A stretch of 64,000 nucleotides of DNA, taken from contig NZ_CP017706.1 of the NCBI RefSeq assembly GCF_002706375.1, forward strand, positions 1,736,001 to 1,800,000, in the 5' to 3' direction. This DNA comes from Lactobacillus amylovorus DSM 20531. GTDB taxonomy: Bacteria; Bacillota; Bacilli; Lactobacillales; Lactobacillaceae. The notes under the pieces were generated by a model that worked only from the letters and a program-made list of their open reading frames with translations, searched no databases and was not told the origin of the DNA. The translations under genes and the position numbers were made by a program. Of this stretch, positions 39,031 to 49,590 are shown in pieces. Positions within the stretch are counted from its first letter, which is position 1; the number at the start of each line of letters is the position of its first letter.

Positions 39031-41860
39031 TAAAATTATTATTTGCGGTGCACGTGAACATAATTTAAAAGATATTAATTTAACCATTCCTAAAGACAAG
39101 TTAGTAGTAATTACCGGTTTGTCTGGTTCTGGTAAAAGTTCTTTAGCATTTGATACGTTGTATGCCGAAGGTAGACGTCGTTATGTACAATCACTGTCTA
39201 GTTATGCTAGACAATTTTTGGGCCAAATGGATAAGCCAGATGTTGATTCAATAGATGGCTTAAATCCTGCTATTTCAATTGACCAAAAGACTACTTCACA
39301 TAACCCTCGTTCAACTGTAGGAACGGTTACTGAAATTAACGATTATTTGCGTCTTCTTTGGGCTAGAGTGGGTCACCCAATTTGTCCTAATGATGGCACT
39401 TTAATTGAAAGACAATCCGTTGATCAAATGGTTGATCGAATTATGGCGCTGCCCGAAAGAACCAAGATTCAATTACTAGCTCCTGTAGTTCGTGCTAAAC
39501 GCGGTGAACATAAGGAAGTCTTCAAGCGAGTTCAACGTGCCGGATATGTCCGTGTCATTGTTGACGGCGAAATGCATGAGATTGGCGAAGAATTTAATCT
39601 TGAGAAAAATAAGCGTCACTCAATCGATATCGTGGTTGACCGTTTAATCGTTAAAGACAGTATTAAGTCTCGTTTATTTGATTCAGTTGAAGCCGCATTG
39701 CGTTTGTCAGATGGTTACATGAACGTTGATGTCATTGGCGGCGAAATGATGAACTTCTCTGAATACTATGCTTGTCCTAAATGTGGTTTTACAGTTGGTG
39801 AAATGGAACCAAGATTGTTCTCATTTAATGCGCCATTTGGTGCTTGTCCTGACTGTGATGGCTTAGGAGTAAAGCTTGCCGTTGATGAAGATTTGGTTGT
39901 TCCCGATAAAAGTCTGACTTTAGCTGAAGGGGCACTTGCTCCATGGAAGACTTCTAATTATTATTCAGAAATGCTTGAACAAGCTTGTACCGCATTGAAG
40001 ATTCCAATGGACAAGCCATTTAATAAATTAACTAAGCGTCAAAGAGACATCATTTTGCATGGTTCTACTAAATCGGTAAAATTCCATGTTACTGGCGATT
40101 TTGGTGTTAATGATACAACGCAACCATTCGAGGGCGTAATGGCTAATGTTGAACGACGCTACAGACGACCAATGTCTAAATTTATGCGTGACGTAATGGG
40201 CAAGTACATGACTGAATTAACCTGTGCTACTTGTCATGGCAAGCGTCTTAATGAAAAGGCATTGGCAGTCAAAGTTATGGGCAAGGATATTGCCGAAGCT
40301 TCAGATTTGTCTATTAATAAAGCATTGGCATTCTTTAAGAGCGTAAAGTTTAGTGAACAAGAAACTGTGATTGCCAAGCCAATTCTAAAAGAAGTAAAAG
40401 ATCGTCTTTCATTCTTGGATAGTGTTGGACTTGATTATTTGACCCTTTCTCGTTCAGCAAATACTTTGTCTGGTGGAGAAGCTCAGAGAATTCGTTTGGC
40501 TACGCAGATTGGTTCTAACTTGTCTGGTGTTATGTACGTCTTAGATGAACCTTCAATTGGTTTGCACCAACGTGATAATGATCGTTTGATTGCATCACTT
40601 AAACGCATGCGCGATTTAGGCAATTCACTGATTGTGGTTGAACACGATGATGAGACTATGCGCCAAGCCGATTATTTGGTAGATATGGGACCAGGTGCCG
40701 GTGTCTATGGTGGTAAAGTGATGGCACAAGGTACGCCAGAAGAAATAGAAAAGAATCCTAATTCACTAACGGGTCAATATCTTTCTGGTAAAAAGTTCGT
40801 GCCAGTGCCATTAAAACGTCGTAAGGGCAACGGCAAATTTATTACAATTACTGGCGCACAAGAAAACAATTTAAAGAATATTGATGTTAAATTCCCATTA
40901 GGTAAATTTATTGTAGTTAGTGGCGTGTCTGGTTCAGGTAAATCAACTTTAGTTAATATGATTTTGAAGCGAGCTTTAGCACAGAAACTAAATAATAATT
41001 CCACTAAACCTGGTAAATATAAGTCGATCAAAGGTTACAAGAATATCGAAAAGATTATTGATATTGATCAAAGTCCAATCGGTAGAACTCCTCGTAGTAA
41101 CCCTGCAACTTATACCAGTGTCTTTGATGATATTAGAACGCTTTTTGCTCAAACCAATGAAGCAAAGATGCGTGGTTATACCAAGGCACGTTTCTCATTC
41201 AATGTTAAAGGCGGACGTTGTGAAGCCTGTCACGGTGATGGTATCATTAAAATTGAAATGAACTTTTTGCCAGATGTTTATGTACCTTGTGAAGTGTGCC
41301 ATGGCAGCAGATATAATTCAGAAACACTTGAAGTAACCTACCGTGGTAAGAATATTGCTCAAGTGCTGGATATGACGATCAATGAAGCATGCAAGTTCTT
41401 TGAAAATATCCCTAAGATTCAACGCAAGTTGCAAACGATTGTCGATGTAGGTTTGGGCTATGTTAAATTAGGTCAGTCTGCTACGACACTTTCTGGTGGC
41501 GAAGCTCAAAGAATGAAGTTGGCCGCAGAACTGCAAAAATTATCTACAGGTAAAAATTTCTACATTCTTGATGAACCAACTACTGGTTTGCATACAGATG
41601 ATATCAAACGCTTGCTTAAAGTATTGCAACGCTTGGTTGATGAAGGAAACACCGTTTTAATCATTGAACATAATCTTGATGTAATTAAGAATGCCGACTG
41701 GTTAATCGACTTAGGTCCTGAAGGCGGTGATGGTGGTGGTCAAGTTGTTGCCACAGGTACACCGGAAGAGGTCGCTCAAGTTAAGGAAAGCTATACTGGT
41801 CAATACCTTAAGCAAGTACTCGAGCGTGATACGAAGTTAACCGAAGAAGCGCAAAAATAA
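39020..41860 (+). CDS. uvrA: Excinuclease ABC subunit UvrA
   Basis: A 946-residue ATPase with two ABC modules that finds bulky DNA lesions. First Walker [10 protein letters not shown] is near residue 32; zinc clusters appear as CPKC...CPDC and CEAC...CEVC; the ABC signatures read [12 protein letters not shown] and [12 protein letters not shown]; the second Walker A is [12 protein letters not shown] 39020 gives the family start [15 protein letters not shown]; the upstream in-frame stretch lies inside uvrB and is not used. Classic uvrBA operon order. Confidence 0.98.
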   Translation: MTNDKIIICGAREHNLKDINLTIPKDKLVVITGLSGSGKSSLAFDTLYAEGRRRYVQSLSSYARQFLGQMDKPDVDSIDGLNPAISIDQKTTSHNPRSTVGTVTEINDYLRLLWARVGHPICPNDGTLIERQSVDQMVDRIMALPERTKIQLLAPVVRAKRGEHKEVFKRVQRAGYVRVIVDGEMHEIGEEFNLEKNKRHSIDIVVDRLIVKDSIKSRLFDSVEAALRLSDGYMNVDVIGGEMMNFSEYYACPKCGFTVGEMEPRLFSFNAPFGACPDCDGLGVKLAVDEDLVVPDKSLTLAEGALAPWKTSNYYSEMLEQACTALKIPMDKPFNKLTKRQRDIILHGSTKSVKFHVTGDFGVNDTTQPFEGVMANVERRYRRPMSKFMRDVMGKYMTELTCATCHGKRLNEKALAVKVMGKDIAEASDLSINKALAFFKSVKFSEQETVIAKPILKEVKDRLSFLDSVGLDYLTLSRSANTLSGGEAQRIRLATQIGSNLSGVMYVLDEPSIGLHQRDNDRLIASLKRMRDLGNSLIVVEHDDETMRQADYLVDMGPGAGVYGGKVMAQGTPEEIEKNPNSLTGQYLSGKKFVPVPLKRRKGNGKFITITGAQENNLKNIDVKFPLGKFIVVSGVSGSGKSTLVNMILKRALAQKLNNNSTKPGKYKSIKGYKNIEKIIDIDQSPIGRTPRSNPATYTSVFDDIRTLFAQTNEAKMRGYTKARFSFNVKGGRCEACHGDGIIKIEMNFLPDVYVPCEVCHGSRYNSETLEVTYRGKNIAQVLDMTINEACKFFENIPKIQRKLQTIVDVGLGYVKLGQSATTLSGGEAQRMKLAAELQKLSTGKNFYILDEPTTGLHTDDIKRLLKVLQRLVDEGNTVLIIEHNLDVIKNADWLIDLGPEGGDGGGQVVATGTPEEVAQVKESYTGQYLKQVLERDTKLTEEAQK

Positions 41861-41918
41861 ATTAGAAGTTATCTTTTATCCTCAAATAAGTGTAAAATAT
41901 GTAGCAAGGAGGATAAAA

Positions 41919-42461
41919 ATGGATATTTTTTCAAGTTCTAGAGATAACCGCAGTTTTGACTGGGGTGCCTTTATTGCAGGTATCTTAATGGTAGTTACTT
42001 CATTTATTCTTTTGAGACACCCTGCTAAAGGTTTACATGCATTCGTTTTAATTTTTGCAATCATTTCAATCGTACAAGGTTTAGTATGGCTTGCCGGCTA
42101 TTCACGTTTTAGAAGCTTTTTCTCACGTAGCTGGGTAGCACTTATTTCAGGTATTTTGGACATTATCGTTGGTATTTTGTTCTTATGCTCATACGAAGTA
42201 GGTGGCTTAACCATTGCATACTTGTTCGCAATTTGGTTCTTTGTAGACTCAATTGTGGGTATTGCCTTTTCATGGCACTTACGTGATTTCTCAGGTGGCT
42301 ATTTCATCTTTAACCTAATTTTGAATATCATCAGTTTGATCATCGCAATTTGCTTGATCTTTAACCCAGTTTTAGCAGCATTAAGCTTGGTATGGCTTGT
42401 TGCCTTCTGGCTTTTGGTATTCGGAATCAACGAAATCGTTTTAGCATTTATGCATCGTTAA
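41919..42461 (+). CDS. DUF308 (HdeD-like) membrane protein
   Basis: A 180-residue protein with six hydrophobic helices, each roughly 20 residues, and repeats of a GILDIIVGILFL-type segment, matching the DUF308/HdeD family. Members are linked to acid stress in enterics, but a mechanism is not known. An AAGGAGG site precedes ATG 41919 by 7 bases. It is 58 bases after uvrA and ends with its own terminator. Confidence 0.8.
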   Translation: MDIFSSSRDNRSFDWGAFIAGILMVVTSFILLRHPAKGLHAFVLIFAIISIVQGLVWLAGYSRFRSFFSRSWVALISGILDIIVGILFLCSYEVGGLTIAYLFAIWFFVDSIVGIAFSWHLRDFSGGYFIFNLILNIISLIIAICLIFNPVLAALSLVWLVAFWLLVFGINEIVLAFMHR

Positions 42462-42465
42462 TATT

Positions 42466-42492
42466 AAAAGAAGCCGTAAGGCTTCTTTTTTT
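42466..42492 (+). terminator. Terminator after the DUF308 gene
   Basis: Stem AAGAAGCC/GGCTTCTT around GTAA, followed by T-run. Confidence 0.85.
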
Positions 42493-42519
42493 GCTGTCAA
42501 AATGAAACGCCCGGGTGTA

Positions 42520-42528
42520 TGATATAAT
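42520..42528 (+). promoter_or_regulatory. Extended -10 promoter before rapZ
   Basis: TGATATAAT is a TGN-extended -10; no clear -35 is seen. It lies 21 bases before the rapZ ATG with AAGGAGG between. Confidence 0.6.
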
Positions 42529-42549
42529 TTATGCAAGGAGGAACTAACG

Positions 42550-43431
42550 ATGGCTGATGAGAAAAAACAATTATTAATTGTCACGGGGATGAGTGGTGCA
42601 GGTAAGACTGTTGTTGCTCATGACCTTGAAGATATGGGCTATTTTGTAGTCGATAATCTTCCTCCCACATTGCTAGGAAGCTTTTGGGATTTAATCAATA
42701 ATTCCAATGATTTCCATAAAGTAGCAGTAGTAATTGATTTACGAGTAAAAAGTTTTTACACAGATTTATTAGATGAAGTTAATTCATTAGAGGATAACGG
42801 CAATGTCCAAGCAACTATTCTCTTTTTGGATGCTTCAGATGATGTTTTAGTAGCTAGATATAAAGAAACAAGACGTTTGCCTCCATTAGCTAATAATGGT
42901 AAGGGACGATTGCTTGATGGTATTCAAGAAGAACGTCACATTTTAACCCCAATTAAAAATCGTTCTAACTACATTATTAATACTTCTAACTTGTCTACTA
43001 AGGAATTAAAGCAAAAGTTAATTAATACTTTTAGTGATCGTAAGCGACAACCATTTTCAATTGAAGTTATGTCATTTGGTTTTAAGTATGGGATGCCAAT
43101 CGATGCAGATATTGTAATGGATGTACGTTTTTTGCCTAACCCATTTTATATTCCAGAATTGCGTCCATTTACAGGACTAGACAAACGTGTCTTTGACTAC
43201 GTAATGAATAAAAAAGAAACGCAAGTCTTTTATCATAAGTTGTTAGACCTGCTTGAGACGGCGATTCCTGGCTATATCAAAGAAGGAAAAGAGAAACTTA
43301 CAATTGCAATTGGTTGTACAGGCGGTCAACACCGTAGTGTGTCAATTGCTCAACAACTTGCTCGCGATTTAGCTAAAAAGTATCCAGTCGATATTACTCA
43401 CCGTGAAGTGAGTCGCTATATTAGAAAGTAG
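42550..43431 (+). CDS. rapZ: RNase adapter/nucleotide-binding protein RapZ
   Basis: A 293-residue P-loop protein (YvcJ in B. subtilis). Walker A GMSGAGKT lies at residues 13-20, and the C-terminal RapZ domain contains [25 protein letters not shown] and [10 protein letters not shown]. In E. coli it guides RNase E to GlmZ; in Firmicutes the orthologue affects competence and binds nucleotides. It heads the conserved rapZ-yvcK-whiA operon. Confidence 0.95.
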   Translation: MADEKKQLLIVTGMSGAGKTVVAHDLEDMGYFVVDNLPPTLLGSFWDLINNSNDFHKVAVVIDLRVKSFYTDLLDEVNSLEDNGNVQATILFLDASDDVLVARYKETRRLPPLANNGKGRLLDGIQEERHILTPIKNRSNYIINTSNLSTKELKQKLINTFSDRKRQPFSIEVMSFGFKYGMPIDADIVMDVRFLPNPFYIPELRPFTGLDKRVFDYVMNKKETQVFYHKLLDLLETAIPGYIKEGKEKLTIAIGCTGGQHRSVSIAQQLARDLAKKYPVDITHREVSRYIRK

Positions 43432-43433
43432 GC

Positions 43434-44477
43434 ATGACAATGTCATACGGAGAAACAAGAATCGTTCGCGTTATTAAAGGCAGACGCCCACGGATAGTCG
43501 TAATTGGTGGGGGAACAGGCCTGCCAGTTATATTAAATGCCTTAAAAGATCAAAATGCGGAAATTACTGCAATCGTTACTGTTTCAGATGATGGTGGCTC
43601 ATCTGGCTCCATTAGAAACTTTATTAACGTTGTTCCGCCTGGTGATATTAGAAACGTATTGGTTTCATTAAGTGATTTACCACAAGAAGAAAAAGATATT
43701 TTCCAATACCGTTTTGATTCCTCTGATGCATTCTTCTCAGGTCATGCGATTGGTAATTTGATTATCGCTGCCTTGAATGAAATGCACGGCAATATTTTTG
43801 ATGCGGTTCAATCTTTATCTAAAATGATGCGAGTAGATGGCCATGTTTTCCCTGCTTCAAATGAACCATTAACCTTGAATGCGGAATTTATCGATGGCAC
43901 TACTCAGTCCGGTGAAACCGAAATCACTTCTAAAGATAAGCGAATTAAAAGAGTATGGGTTACCGATACTGACTCATATGCAAAACCTAAGGCAGTATTA
44001 CCGGTTCTTGCTTCAATTATGCAAGCCGATGCCGTTGTTCTAGGACCAGGTAGTTTGTTTACTTCAATTTTGCCTAACTTGATGATTTCTAACTTGGGTG
44101 AAGCTGTTCGTGAGACTGAAGCAGAAGTTATCTATATTTGTAACATTATGACTCAGCGCGGTGAAACTGATCACTTTAGTGATGCAGAACACGTAGAAGT
44201 AATCAATAATCACTTAGGTGGTCACTATATCAATACTGCTTTGGTTAATGGCGCTAAAATTGATATGAGCAAATTCCACCCTGAAGATTATGATGCTTAT
44301 CTTGAACCTGTAAGAAATGACTTTGAAGGTTTAAGAGCACAAGAATGTCGTGTAATTACCGATGACTTTATTGATCAAAGACATGGTTTAGTCTTCCATG
44401 ATGGTGAAAAGGTAGCTAAGGAAATTATTAATCTGGCATTTGAAGCAATGTCACGAAAGAGAATGAAGGAAAATTAA
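43434..44477 (+). CDS. yvcK: Gluconeogenesis factor YvcK (CofD-like, UDP-sugar binding)
   Basis: A 347-residue member of the YvcK/CofD-like family, which binds UDP-sugars and is needed for normal wall growth on gluconeogenic carbon. The motif [16 protein letters not shown] near residue 23 and [10 protein letters not shown] near residue 53 are diagnostic. Two ATGs (43434 and 43440) are possible; the second is better spaced from the GTAGG sequence. It overlaps whiA by one base. Confidence 0.94.
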   Translation: MTMSYGETRIVRVIKGRRPRIVVIGGGTGLPVILNALKDQNAEITAIVTVSDDGGSSGSIRNFINVVPPGDIRNVLVSLSDLPQEEKDIFQYRFDSSDAFFSGHAIGNLIIAALNEMHGNIFDAVQSLSKMMRVDGHVFPASNEPLTLNAEFIDGTTQSGETEITSKDKRIKRVWVTDTDSYAKPKAVLPVLASIMQADAVVLGPGSLFTSILPNLMISNLGEAVRETEAEVIYICNIMTQRGETDHFSDAEHVEVINNHLGGHYINTALVNGAKIDMSKFHPEDYDAYLEPVRNDFEGLRAQECRVITDDFIDQRHGLVFHDGEKVAKEIINLAFEAMSRKRMKEN

Positions 44478-45412
44478 TGGCTAGTTATGCTAGTGAGGTC
44501 AAAAAGGAGCTAACTTCGCTTGAGGTGCATCCAGAGCATGCAAAAGCAGAGTTAGCCGCTTTTTTGCGGATGAATGGAGTTTTAAATCTTCATGATCATC
44601 AATTTAGTTTAGATATTACAACAGAAAATCCTGCGATTGCGCGACGCATTTTTAAATTAATCAAAGTAGCTTACGGTATTGAGCCATTGCTGATTGTTTC
44701 GCGCAAGATGAAACTAAAGAAAAATAATCAATACTTAGTTCGTCTTAATCAAAAAGTGCAAGAAATTCTGGAAAATTTGCAAATTTGGGATCCTGAAAAG
44801 GGATTAGTAACCAGAATTCCTGAACGAATTCGTAAGTCTCGTGAAGGGGCAATGTCATACTTGCGTGGTGCCTTTTTAGCCGGTGGTAGCGTCAATAACC
44901 CTGAAACTAGTCGTTATCACTTAGAGATTTATTCAACTTATGAAGATCATAATGAAGATCTAGCTAAGATTATGAATGAATATTTCTATTTGAATGCTAA
45001 AATGACTAAGAGAAGAAGAGGCTATATCGTTTATCTCAAAGAAGCTGAAAAAATTGGCGACTTTTTGCATATTGTAGGTGCATTAAATGCCATGCTTAAT
45101 TTTGAAGATTTGCGGATTATGCGTGATATGCGTAACTCAGTTAACCGTTTGGTTAACTGCGATACCGCAAATATGAAAAAGACAGCTTCTGCCTCGGCTA
45201 AACAAGTTGAAGATATTCAAACAATTCAGGCAGAAAAGGGCTTAGATGATTTGCCAGAAAAATTGCAAGTGCTAGCTCGTTTTAGACTGGCCCACCCTGA
45301 ATTAACTTTAAAAGAAGTAGCGGATCAGATTCCCGATGGTCCTATCTCTAAATCAGGAGTAAATCACCGCTTTAAAAAATTACATGAAATTGCGGAAAGT
45401 TTAAGAGCATAA
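44477..45412 (+). CDS. whiA: DNA-binding protein WhiA
   Basis: A 311-residue protein with an N-terminal LAGLIDADG-like homing endonuclease fold (YLRGAFLAGGSVNNP around residue 127) and a C-terminal helix-turn-helix region with ANMKKTASASAKQVEDI and SKSGVNHRFKKL. In Gram-positive bacteria it influences cell division and chromosome segregation; nuclease residues are lost. It is the third gene of the rapZ-yvcK-whiA operon and ends at a bidirectional terminator. Confidence 0.96.
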   Translation: MASYASEVKKELTSLEVHPEHAKAELAAFLRMNGVLNLHDHQFSLDITTENPAIARRIFKLIKVAYGIEPLLIVSRKMKLKKNNQYLVRLNQKVQEILENLQIWDPEKGLVTRIPERIRKSREGAMSYLRGAFLAGGSVNNPETSRYHLEIYSTYEDHNEDLAKIMNEYFYLNAKMTKRRRGYIVYLKEAEKIGDFLHIVGALNAMLNFEDLRIMRDMRNSVNRLVNCDTANMKKTASASAKQVEDIQTIQAEKGLDDLPEKLQVLARFRLAHPELTLKEVADQIPDGPISKSGVNHRFKKLHEIAESLRA

Positions 45413-45446
45413 AAAAGATCACTTCAATCGAAGTGATCTTTTTTTG
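45411..45446. terminator. Bidirectional terminator between whiA and clpP
   Basis: A 9-bp stem GATCACTTC/GAAGTGATC with loop AATC, A6 before and T7 after, between convergent genes. Confidence 0.92.
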
Positions 45447-45462
45447 CGTAATCAGTTAATGA

Positions 45463-46047
45463 TTACTTCTTCTTGTTGACCATAATTTCGTCAATTAAAC
45501 CGTATTCCTTAGCTTCTTCTGCAGTTAAGTAGTTGTCACGTTCAGTATCCTTTTGAATCTTGTCCAAAGGTTGACCGGTAGTTTCGTGTAAGATTTCGTT
45601 AATCTTCTTACGACTCTTTAAAATTTCGTTAGCTGCAATTTGAATATCAGTTTGTTGACCTTGTGCACCACCTAATGGTTGGTGAATAAGGACGGTTGAG
45701 TTAGGAAGTGCGAAACGCTTGCCCTTAGTACCACTAGTCAAAAGGATGGAAGCCATTGAAGCAGCCATACCAATTGCAATAGTAGAAACATCCGACTTGA
45801 TAAAGTTCATGGTGTCCATGATAGCAAGACCAGAGGTAATAACACCACCAGGAGAGTTGATGTAAAGTGAAATATCCTTAGTGTTGTCTTGAGCATCTAA
45901 GAAGAGCAATTGAGCAATGATTGAGTTGGCCATTTGGTCATTAATTTCACCACCCAGCATGATAATTCTGTCTTTAAGCAAACGTGAGTAAATATCGTAA
46001 GCACGTTCGCCACGAGCAGTTTGTTCAATAACTGTAGGTACTAGCAT
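45463..46047 (-). CDS. clpP: ATP-dependent Clp protease proteolytic subunit
   Basis: A 194-residue serine peptidase that forms the 14-subunit chamber used by ClpX, ClpC or ClpE. The catalytic triad is Ser97 (GMAASMAS), His122 (LIHQPLGG) and Asp171. The N-terminal loop [21 protein letters not shown] is complete. A GGAGG site lies before the ATG, and the promoter is overlapped by a CIRCE element, so heat-stress control by HrcA is likely. Confidence 0.98.
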   Translation of the reverse strand: MLVPTVIEQTARGERAYDIYSRLLKDRIIMLGGEINDQMANSIIAQLLFLDAQDNTKDISLYINSPGGVITSGLAIMDTMNFIKSDVSTIAIGMAASMASILLTSGTKGKRFALPNSTVLIHQPLGGAQGQQTDIQIAANEILKSRKKINEILHETTGQPLDKIQKDTERDNYLTAEEAKEYGLIDEIMVNKKK

Positions 46048-46080
46048 AAATTTGCCTCCTAAATTTTTCGTTATATTTAA

Positions 46081-46107
46081 TTAGCACTCATTCAAGCACA
46101 GTGCTAA
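46081..46107. promoter_or_regulatory. CIRCE element (HrcA operator) of clpP
   Basis: TTAGCACTC and CAGTGCTAA separated by 9 bases match the CIRCE consensus TTAGCACTC-N9-GAGTGCTAA with one mismatch. It touches the clpP -10 region, so HrcA binding would repress clpP. Confidence 0.88.
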
Positions 46108-46135
46108 TTAAATCACTTCGTAATAAAAGTGTCAA
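46107..46135 (-). promoter_or_regulatory. clpP promoter
   Basis: On the minus strand TTGACA (46135-46130) and TTTAAT (46112-46107) are spaced by 17 bases. The -10 abuts the CIRCE operator. Confidence 0.75.
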
Positions 46136-46165
46136 ATAATGAGACTTACTTGTATTGAAATTGTA

Positions 46166-46195
46166 TTTTTGCGAGTGAATCTTATATATTATAAT
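46166..46195 (+). promoter_or_regulatory. Promoter of the secreted-protein gene
   Basis: TATAAT at 46190-46195 with a weak -35 (TTTTTG, 18-base spacer), 42 bases before the start codon. Confidence 0.45.
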
Positions 46196-46236
46196 TACTA
46201 TGTAAAACCAAAATTATGTAATATCGGAGGATAGGC

Positions 46237-47865
46237 TTGAAGTATACAAATAAAATTTTAACCGCTACATCTGCTGTAGCACTTAGTGTAGGTTTGTTAA
46301 TGGGCTATGCTAAACCTGTTTCTGCTGCTGACGCTAACTCAGCAAGTAAGACAACAGATACTAATAGCTCTAGTGATAGTAAAAAAGCACCAGTTCAAAC
46401 CAGTACTTCTTATGATTTGATGGTTAAAGTGGGTAGTGGTAGACGCTACAATGTTTACAAGAAGATCAGCAATGGTAAGCCTTCTGGCAAGATCGCTGAT
46501 GCAAGTGACTACCAATACGCTCATATTCAATCAGATCAAAGTATTAAGACTAGAGATAATGGTACTTATTGGCGTATTTACGTAGACGGCCGTAAGGTTG
46601 GTTACGTAAACCAAAACTATTTCACTAGAAACACAATTGCTGTTCCTAAGACTGTAAGTTTGGTTAGAAATAGCAACTACCTCTTTGATCCTACTGATGC
46701 AATCAGTTATGTAACCAACAATATGGGTACTGTGATTGATAACCAAGATGTAGATGTATCTGAAGATATGATCGACTGTACTGATCCAGGTACTTACAAT
46801 GTTAAGTACAGCTATGGTTCTGCTAAGGCAACAGTTAAGGTAACTGTTAGAAAGAGCACCAAGGAAGGTATTGCCGACGCAAGCAAGGTTCAAGCTAAGT
46901 CATTTGACGGTAACTTGAAGTCTTGGAAGACTTACTATGGTAGTTCAGCTAACTATGTAACTAAGACTGACTTTGCTCCTGATAAGTCTAAGCATACTTA
47001 TACTAGTGATGGTGGTAATTTAACCTTTAAGACTCGTTTCTTCCAACCAGTTTTATTGAGTGTTGCTAGAGACATTAAAGATGACGACTACATTAACCGT
47101 GTAGGTCACATTCCAGAAGGTATCACGATGTCAAACGGCTGGCTTTACACTAGCTTGCTCAGCAGTACTACTATTACTGACGGTCACATTGTGGGTTACA
47201 ACTTGAACAACTTGACTAACGCCTTTAATGGTCAATACTTACTTGATATGTCACAAAGCAAGTTTAACTCATATGTTAAGAACATTAAGGTAAGTCCTTA
47301 TATTCCAATTGGCCACGGTCAAGCTATGGGTTCTACCGACAAGTACGTCTATGTATTGAACAACAATAATAAAGTTTCATACAAGAGTAACTTCTCAACT
47401 GAATTAGTTCAAATCCGTAAGAGCGACATGTGCATCAACAAGATCTGGACTATTAAATGCTGGAACGGTAGTGAATCAGAAGGTCGTTACTTCCAAAACG
47501 GCGTAATCGTAAGTGATAACAAGATGTACACTACAACTTACAACAAGGATGACGATCAAACTGAATACTGGGAATTCAACCGTAAGGGTGACAACTGGTA
47601 TCCAACTATTGTAGGTGCAACTAAGGGTGGCATTGTTTCAAACACTTACACTCAAGGCTTCACTTATGATCCTAAGAACAACAACTTCTACATTGCATTT
47701 AACGATGTAATTGCTAAGATTGCCAAGAACGGTGAAGTTAAGGATACTTACCAATTCCACACTGGTCGTGAAATTGAAGGTATCGCAGTAGCCAACAACA
47801 GACTTTACACTAACTTGGCACAACGTGCAGAGTTGCTTGAAAGTAGTCAAACTTTGACTAAGTAA
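46237..47865 (+). CDS. Secreted surface-type protein of unknown function (signal peptide, SH3-like and Ig-like regions)
   Basis: A 542-residue protein starting at TTG, with GGAGG 6 bases upstream. A signal peptide occupies residues 1-30, with cleavage likely near KPVSAADA. After a Ser/Thr/Lys linker, residues about 48-130 resemble an SH3/GW-like wall-binding module (GTYWRIYVDGRKVGYVNQNYF in part), and about 140-210 an Ig-like beta domain ending VKVTVRKS. Residues 220-542 form repeated Tyr-rich beta segments (YVYVLNNNN, FYIAFNDVIAKI) that could be a beta-propeller. There is no LPXTG motif, so attachment would be non-covalent, as for S-layer-associated proteins. No catalytic motif is recognised. 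It is flanked by a promoter and terminator. Confidence 0.78.
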   Translation: MKYTNKILTATSAVALSVGLLMGYAKPVSAADANSASKTTDTNSSSDSKKAPVQTSTSYDLMVKVGSGRRYNVYKKISNGKPSGKIADASDYQYAHIQSDQSIKTRDNGTYWRIYVDGRKVGYVNQNYFTRNTIAVPKTVSLVRNSNYLFDPTDAISYVTNNMGTVIDNQDVDVSEDMIDCTDPGTYNVKYSYGSAKATVKVTVRKSTKEGIADASKVQAKSFDGNLKSWKTYYGSSANYVTKTDFAPDKSKHTYTSDGGNLTFKTRFFQPVLLSVARDIKDDDYINRVGHIPEGITMSNGWLYTSLLSSTTITDGHIVGYNLNNLTNAFNGQYLLDMSQSKFNSYVKNIKVSPYIPIGHGQAMGSTDKYVYVLNNNNKVSYKSNFSTELVQIRKSDMCINKIWTIKCWNGSESEGRYFQNGVIVSDNKMYTTTYNKDDDQTEYWEFNRKGDNWYPTIVGATKGGIVSNTYTQGFTYDPKNNNFYIAFNDVIAKIAKNGEVKDTYQFHTGREIEGIAVANNRLYTNLAQRAELLESSQTLTK

Positions 47866-47877
47866 AATTTAAGATAT

Positions 47878-47913
47878 AAAAAATAGCGATGATTTTAATC
47901 ATCGCTATTTTTT
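47878..47913. terminator. Bidirectional terminator after the secreted-protein gene
   Basis: A perfect long stem AATAGCGATGATT/AATCATCGCTATT with A- and T-runs, between convergent genes. Confidence 0.92.
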
Positions 47914-47924
47914 ATGCTTTAGTA

Positions 47925-49359
47925 TTAGTTGGCTTGAGCATCTTGATGTTTCTTAATTGTTGGAAGGATTAAACCTAATGCAATTAAAATGATTGGAGTC
48001 AAGATGTTTAAGAGTAATGTGAATGGATCTGGTGAGTAAATACCAAAGATACAACATGCAGCAGTAACTACGAAACACCAAATACCAGCAGTGTAAGCTA
48101 AACCTTGATGTTTAGTCATTTGATAAGTAGTTTCAAACTTTTCTTGGTGCTTTCTTAAAGCAATGTAAGCTGTGAATACCCAAAGGTAACGAAGTGGCAT
48201 AGTAGTTGAGTTTAACTTAACCAATTGAGCCATAACAGCTTGTGCGTTAGGTACAAGGGCTTGAATTGCGATCAAACCACCTGACAAGATAACTACCATC
48301 CAGATACCGTTGATGTAGGCACCGTGTTTGTTAAGCTTGAGCAAACTCTTTGGAATAAATTCCTTAGCTTCTTTACTACCTAGAAGCATTCTAAGTGGAG
48401 CATCGATACTAATTACCAAAGTTGAGAATTGGCCGATTACGTTACACCATGAATAAATGTACATGAATAAGCCACCAACATGGTAATATTCACCAAGCTT
48501 TTGGAATGCCATGTAAGCACCGTTTGAAATGTATTCGTTAAGGTTAGCGTTAACTACCTTAGGATCAAACATCAATGCCATGGCAAAAGTACCTAAGATA
48601 GCTGAAACCATAACCATGATTGCAAGAGCCATCATTGCCTTAGGGAAGTTCTTTGATGGATCCTTAACCTTATTTACATAAGGAGAAATCTTTTCACAAC
48701 CACCAACGGCAAATACCAAAATTGAAAGTGAAGTAAAGTACTTAACATTAAATGTTGGCATTAAGTTCTTCCAATTGAAGTTGATGCTGTAAAAACCAGC
48801 ATGTGGGTTGATAGCTGGAGCTGCGAACATCATGATAATGAATAAGATTGACATGATGAACATTGAAGAACCGGCAACAGTAGCTAAGCCTTTTAAAACT
48901 GGAATACCACGACTGGCAACCCAGCAGAAGAACAAGAAGACAACTAAAGTTGCAAATTGAGTCCAAGCAGTAGGTAAACCATCGTACCAATGAGTATTAC
49001 CAAAAATACCCCCAGGCCATGGCTCTCAAACCACCGGTACCCTTACTTGAAATATAAACAACGTGGCAGGCCCAGTAAGTCCAACCAGCGTAGTAGGCCC
49101 ATTTGGCACCCATTGTGGCGTTAACCCAAGATGAAACCCCACCTTCAGCGTTTTTGAAAGTGGCACCAAGTTCACCAACCATCAGTGCATAAGGAACAAA
49201 GTAGAGAAGGAACATTACGATCCAACTGAAGATGACCTTTGTTCCATCAAAGTAGACGTAGCCGTTAACAACGTTACCAAATCCCCATACGGTAGAGAAG
49301 GCCATCATTGCCAAGGTCGTCCACATCATCTTTTTAGGATTGTTTTGTGATTCAACCAT
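47925..49359 (-). pseudogene. yjeM: YjeM-type APC amino-acid permease, broken by a single-base frameshift
   Basis: Two minus-strand frames together encode one APC-superfamily permease of about 477 residues, similar to glutamate/GABA-family transporter YjeM. The N-terminal 116 or so residues (from ATG 49359, with CAGGAGATATAG upstream) read to GGLRAMAWG, then run into a stop at 48997. The rest continues in the other frame as NTHWYDGLPTAWTQFATLVVF and FFCWVASRGIPVLKG to the end at 47925. The break falls in a run of five C on the plus strand (49009-49013); four would restore the frame. About 12 helices would result. It is either a real pseudogene or one homopolymer sequencing error. Confidence 0.83.
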
Positions 49360-49404
49360 AAACTATATCTCCTGTATTACTAAAATATTTATGTGAACTT
49401 TTTA

Positions 49405-49428
49405 ATTATATAACAATAACGTTTGCAA
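49405..49428 (-). promoter_or_regulatory. Candidate promoter and cre-like site of the permease
   Basis: On the minus strand TATAAT lies at 49410-49405. Upstream TTGCAAACGTTATTG (49428-49414) resembles the cre consensus in its left half and core but not its right end. The -35 is unclear. Weak evidence. Confidence 0.35.
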
Positions 49429-49590
49429 AATTTTAATGTTAATGCTACTCTCATAAGAATTTAACGCCTTATTTTTGGGTAGCTGGTCACTTATAAAGGT
49501 GCTTTTATGAATATTATTTTTTAATGTAAAAGATATTATATATTTACTTTATTTTTATGGGAGAAAAGAAAACATACTAATCTAGTGTTG

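Noticed and set aside
49381..49590. T-box or riboswitch in the interval before the first IS110
   Set aside because: No T-box motif or recognisable aptamer core is visible; the stretch is plain AT-rich DNA with the permease promoter at its left.
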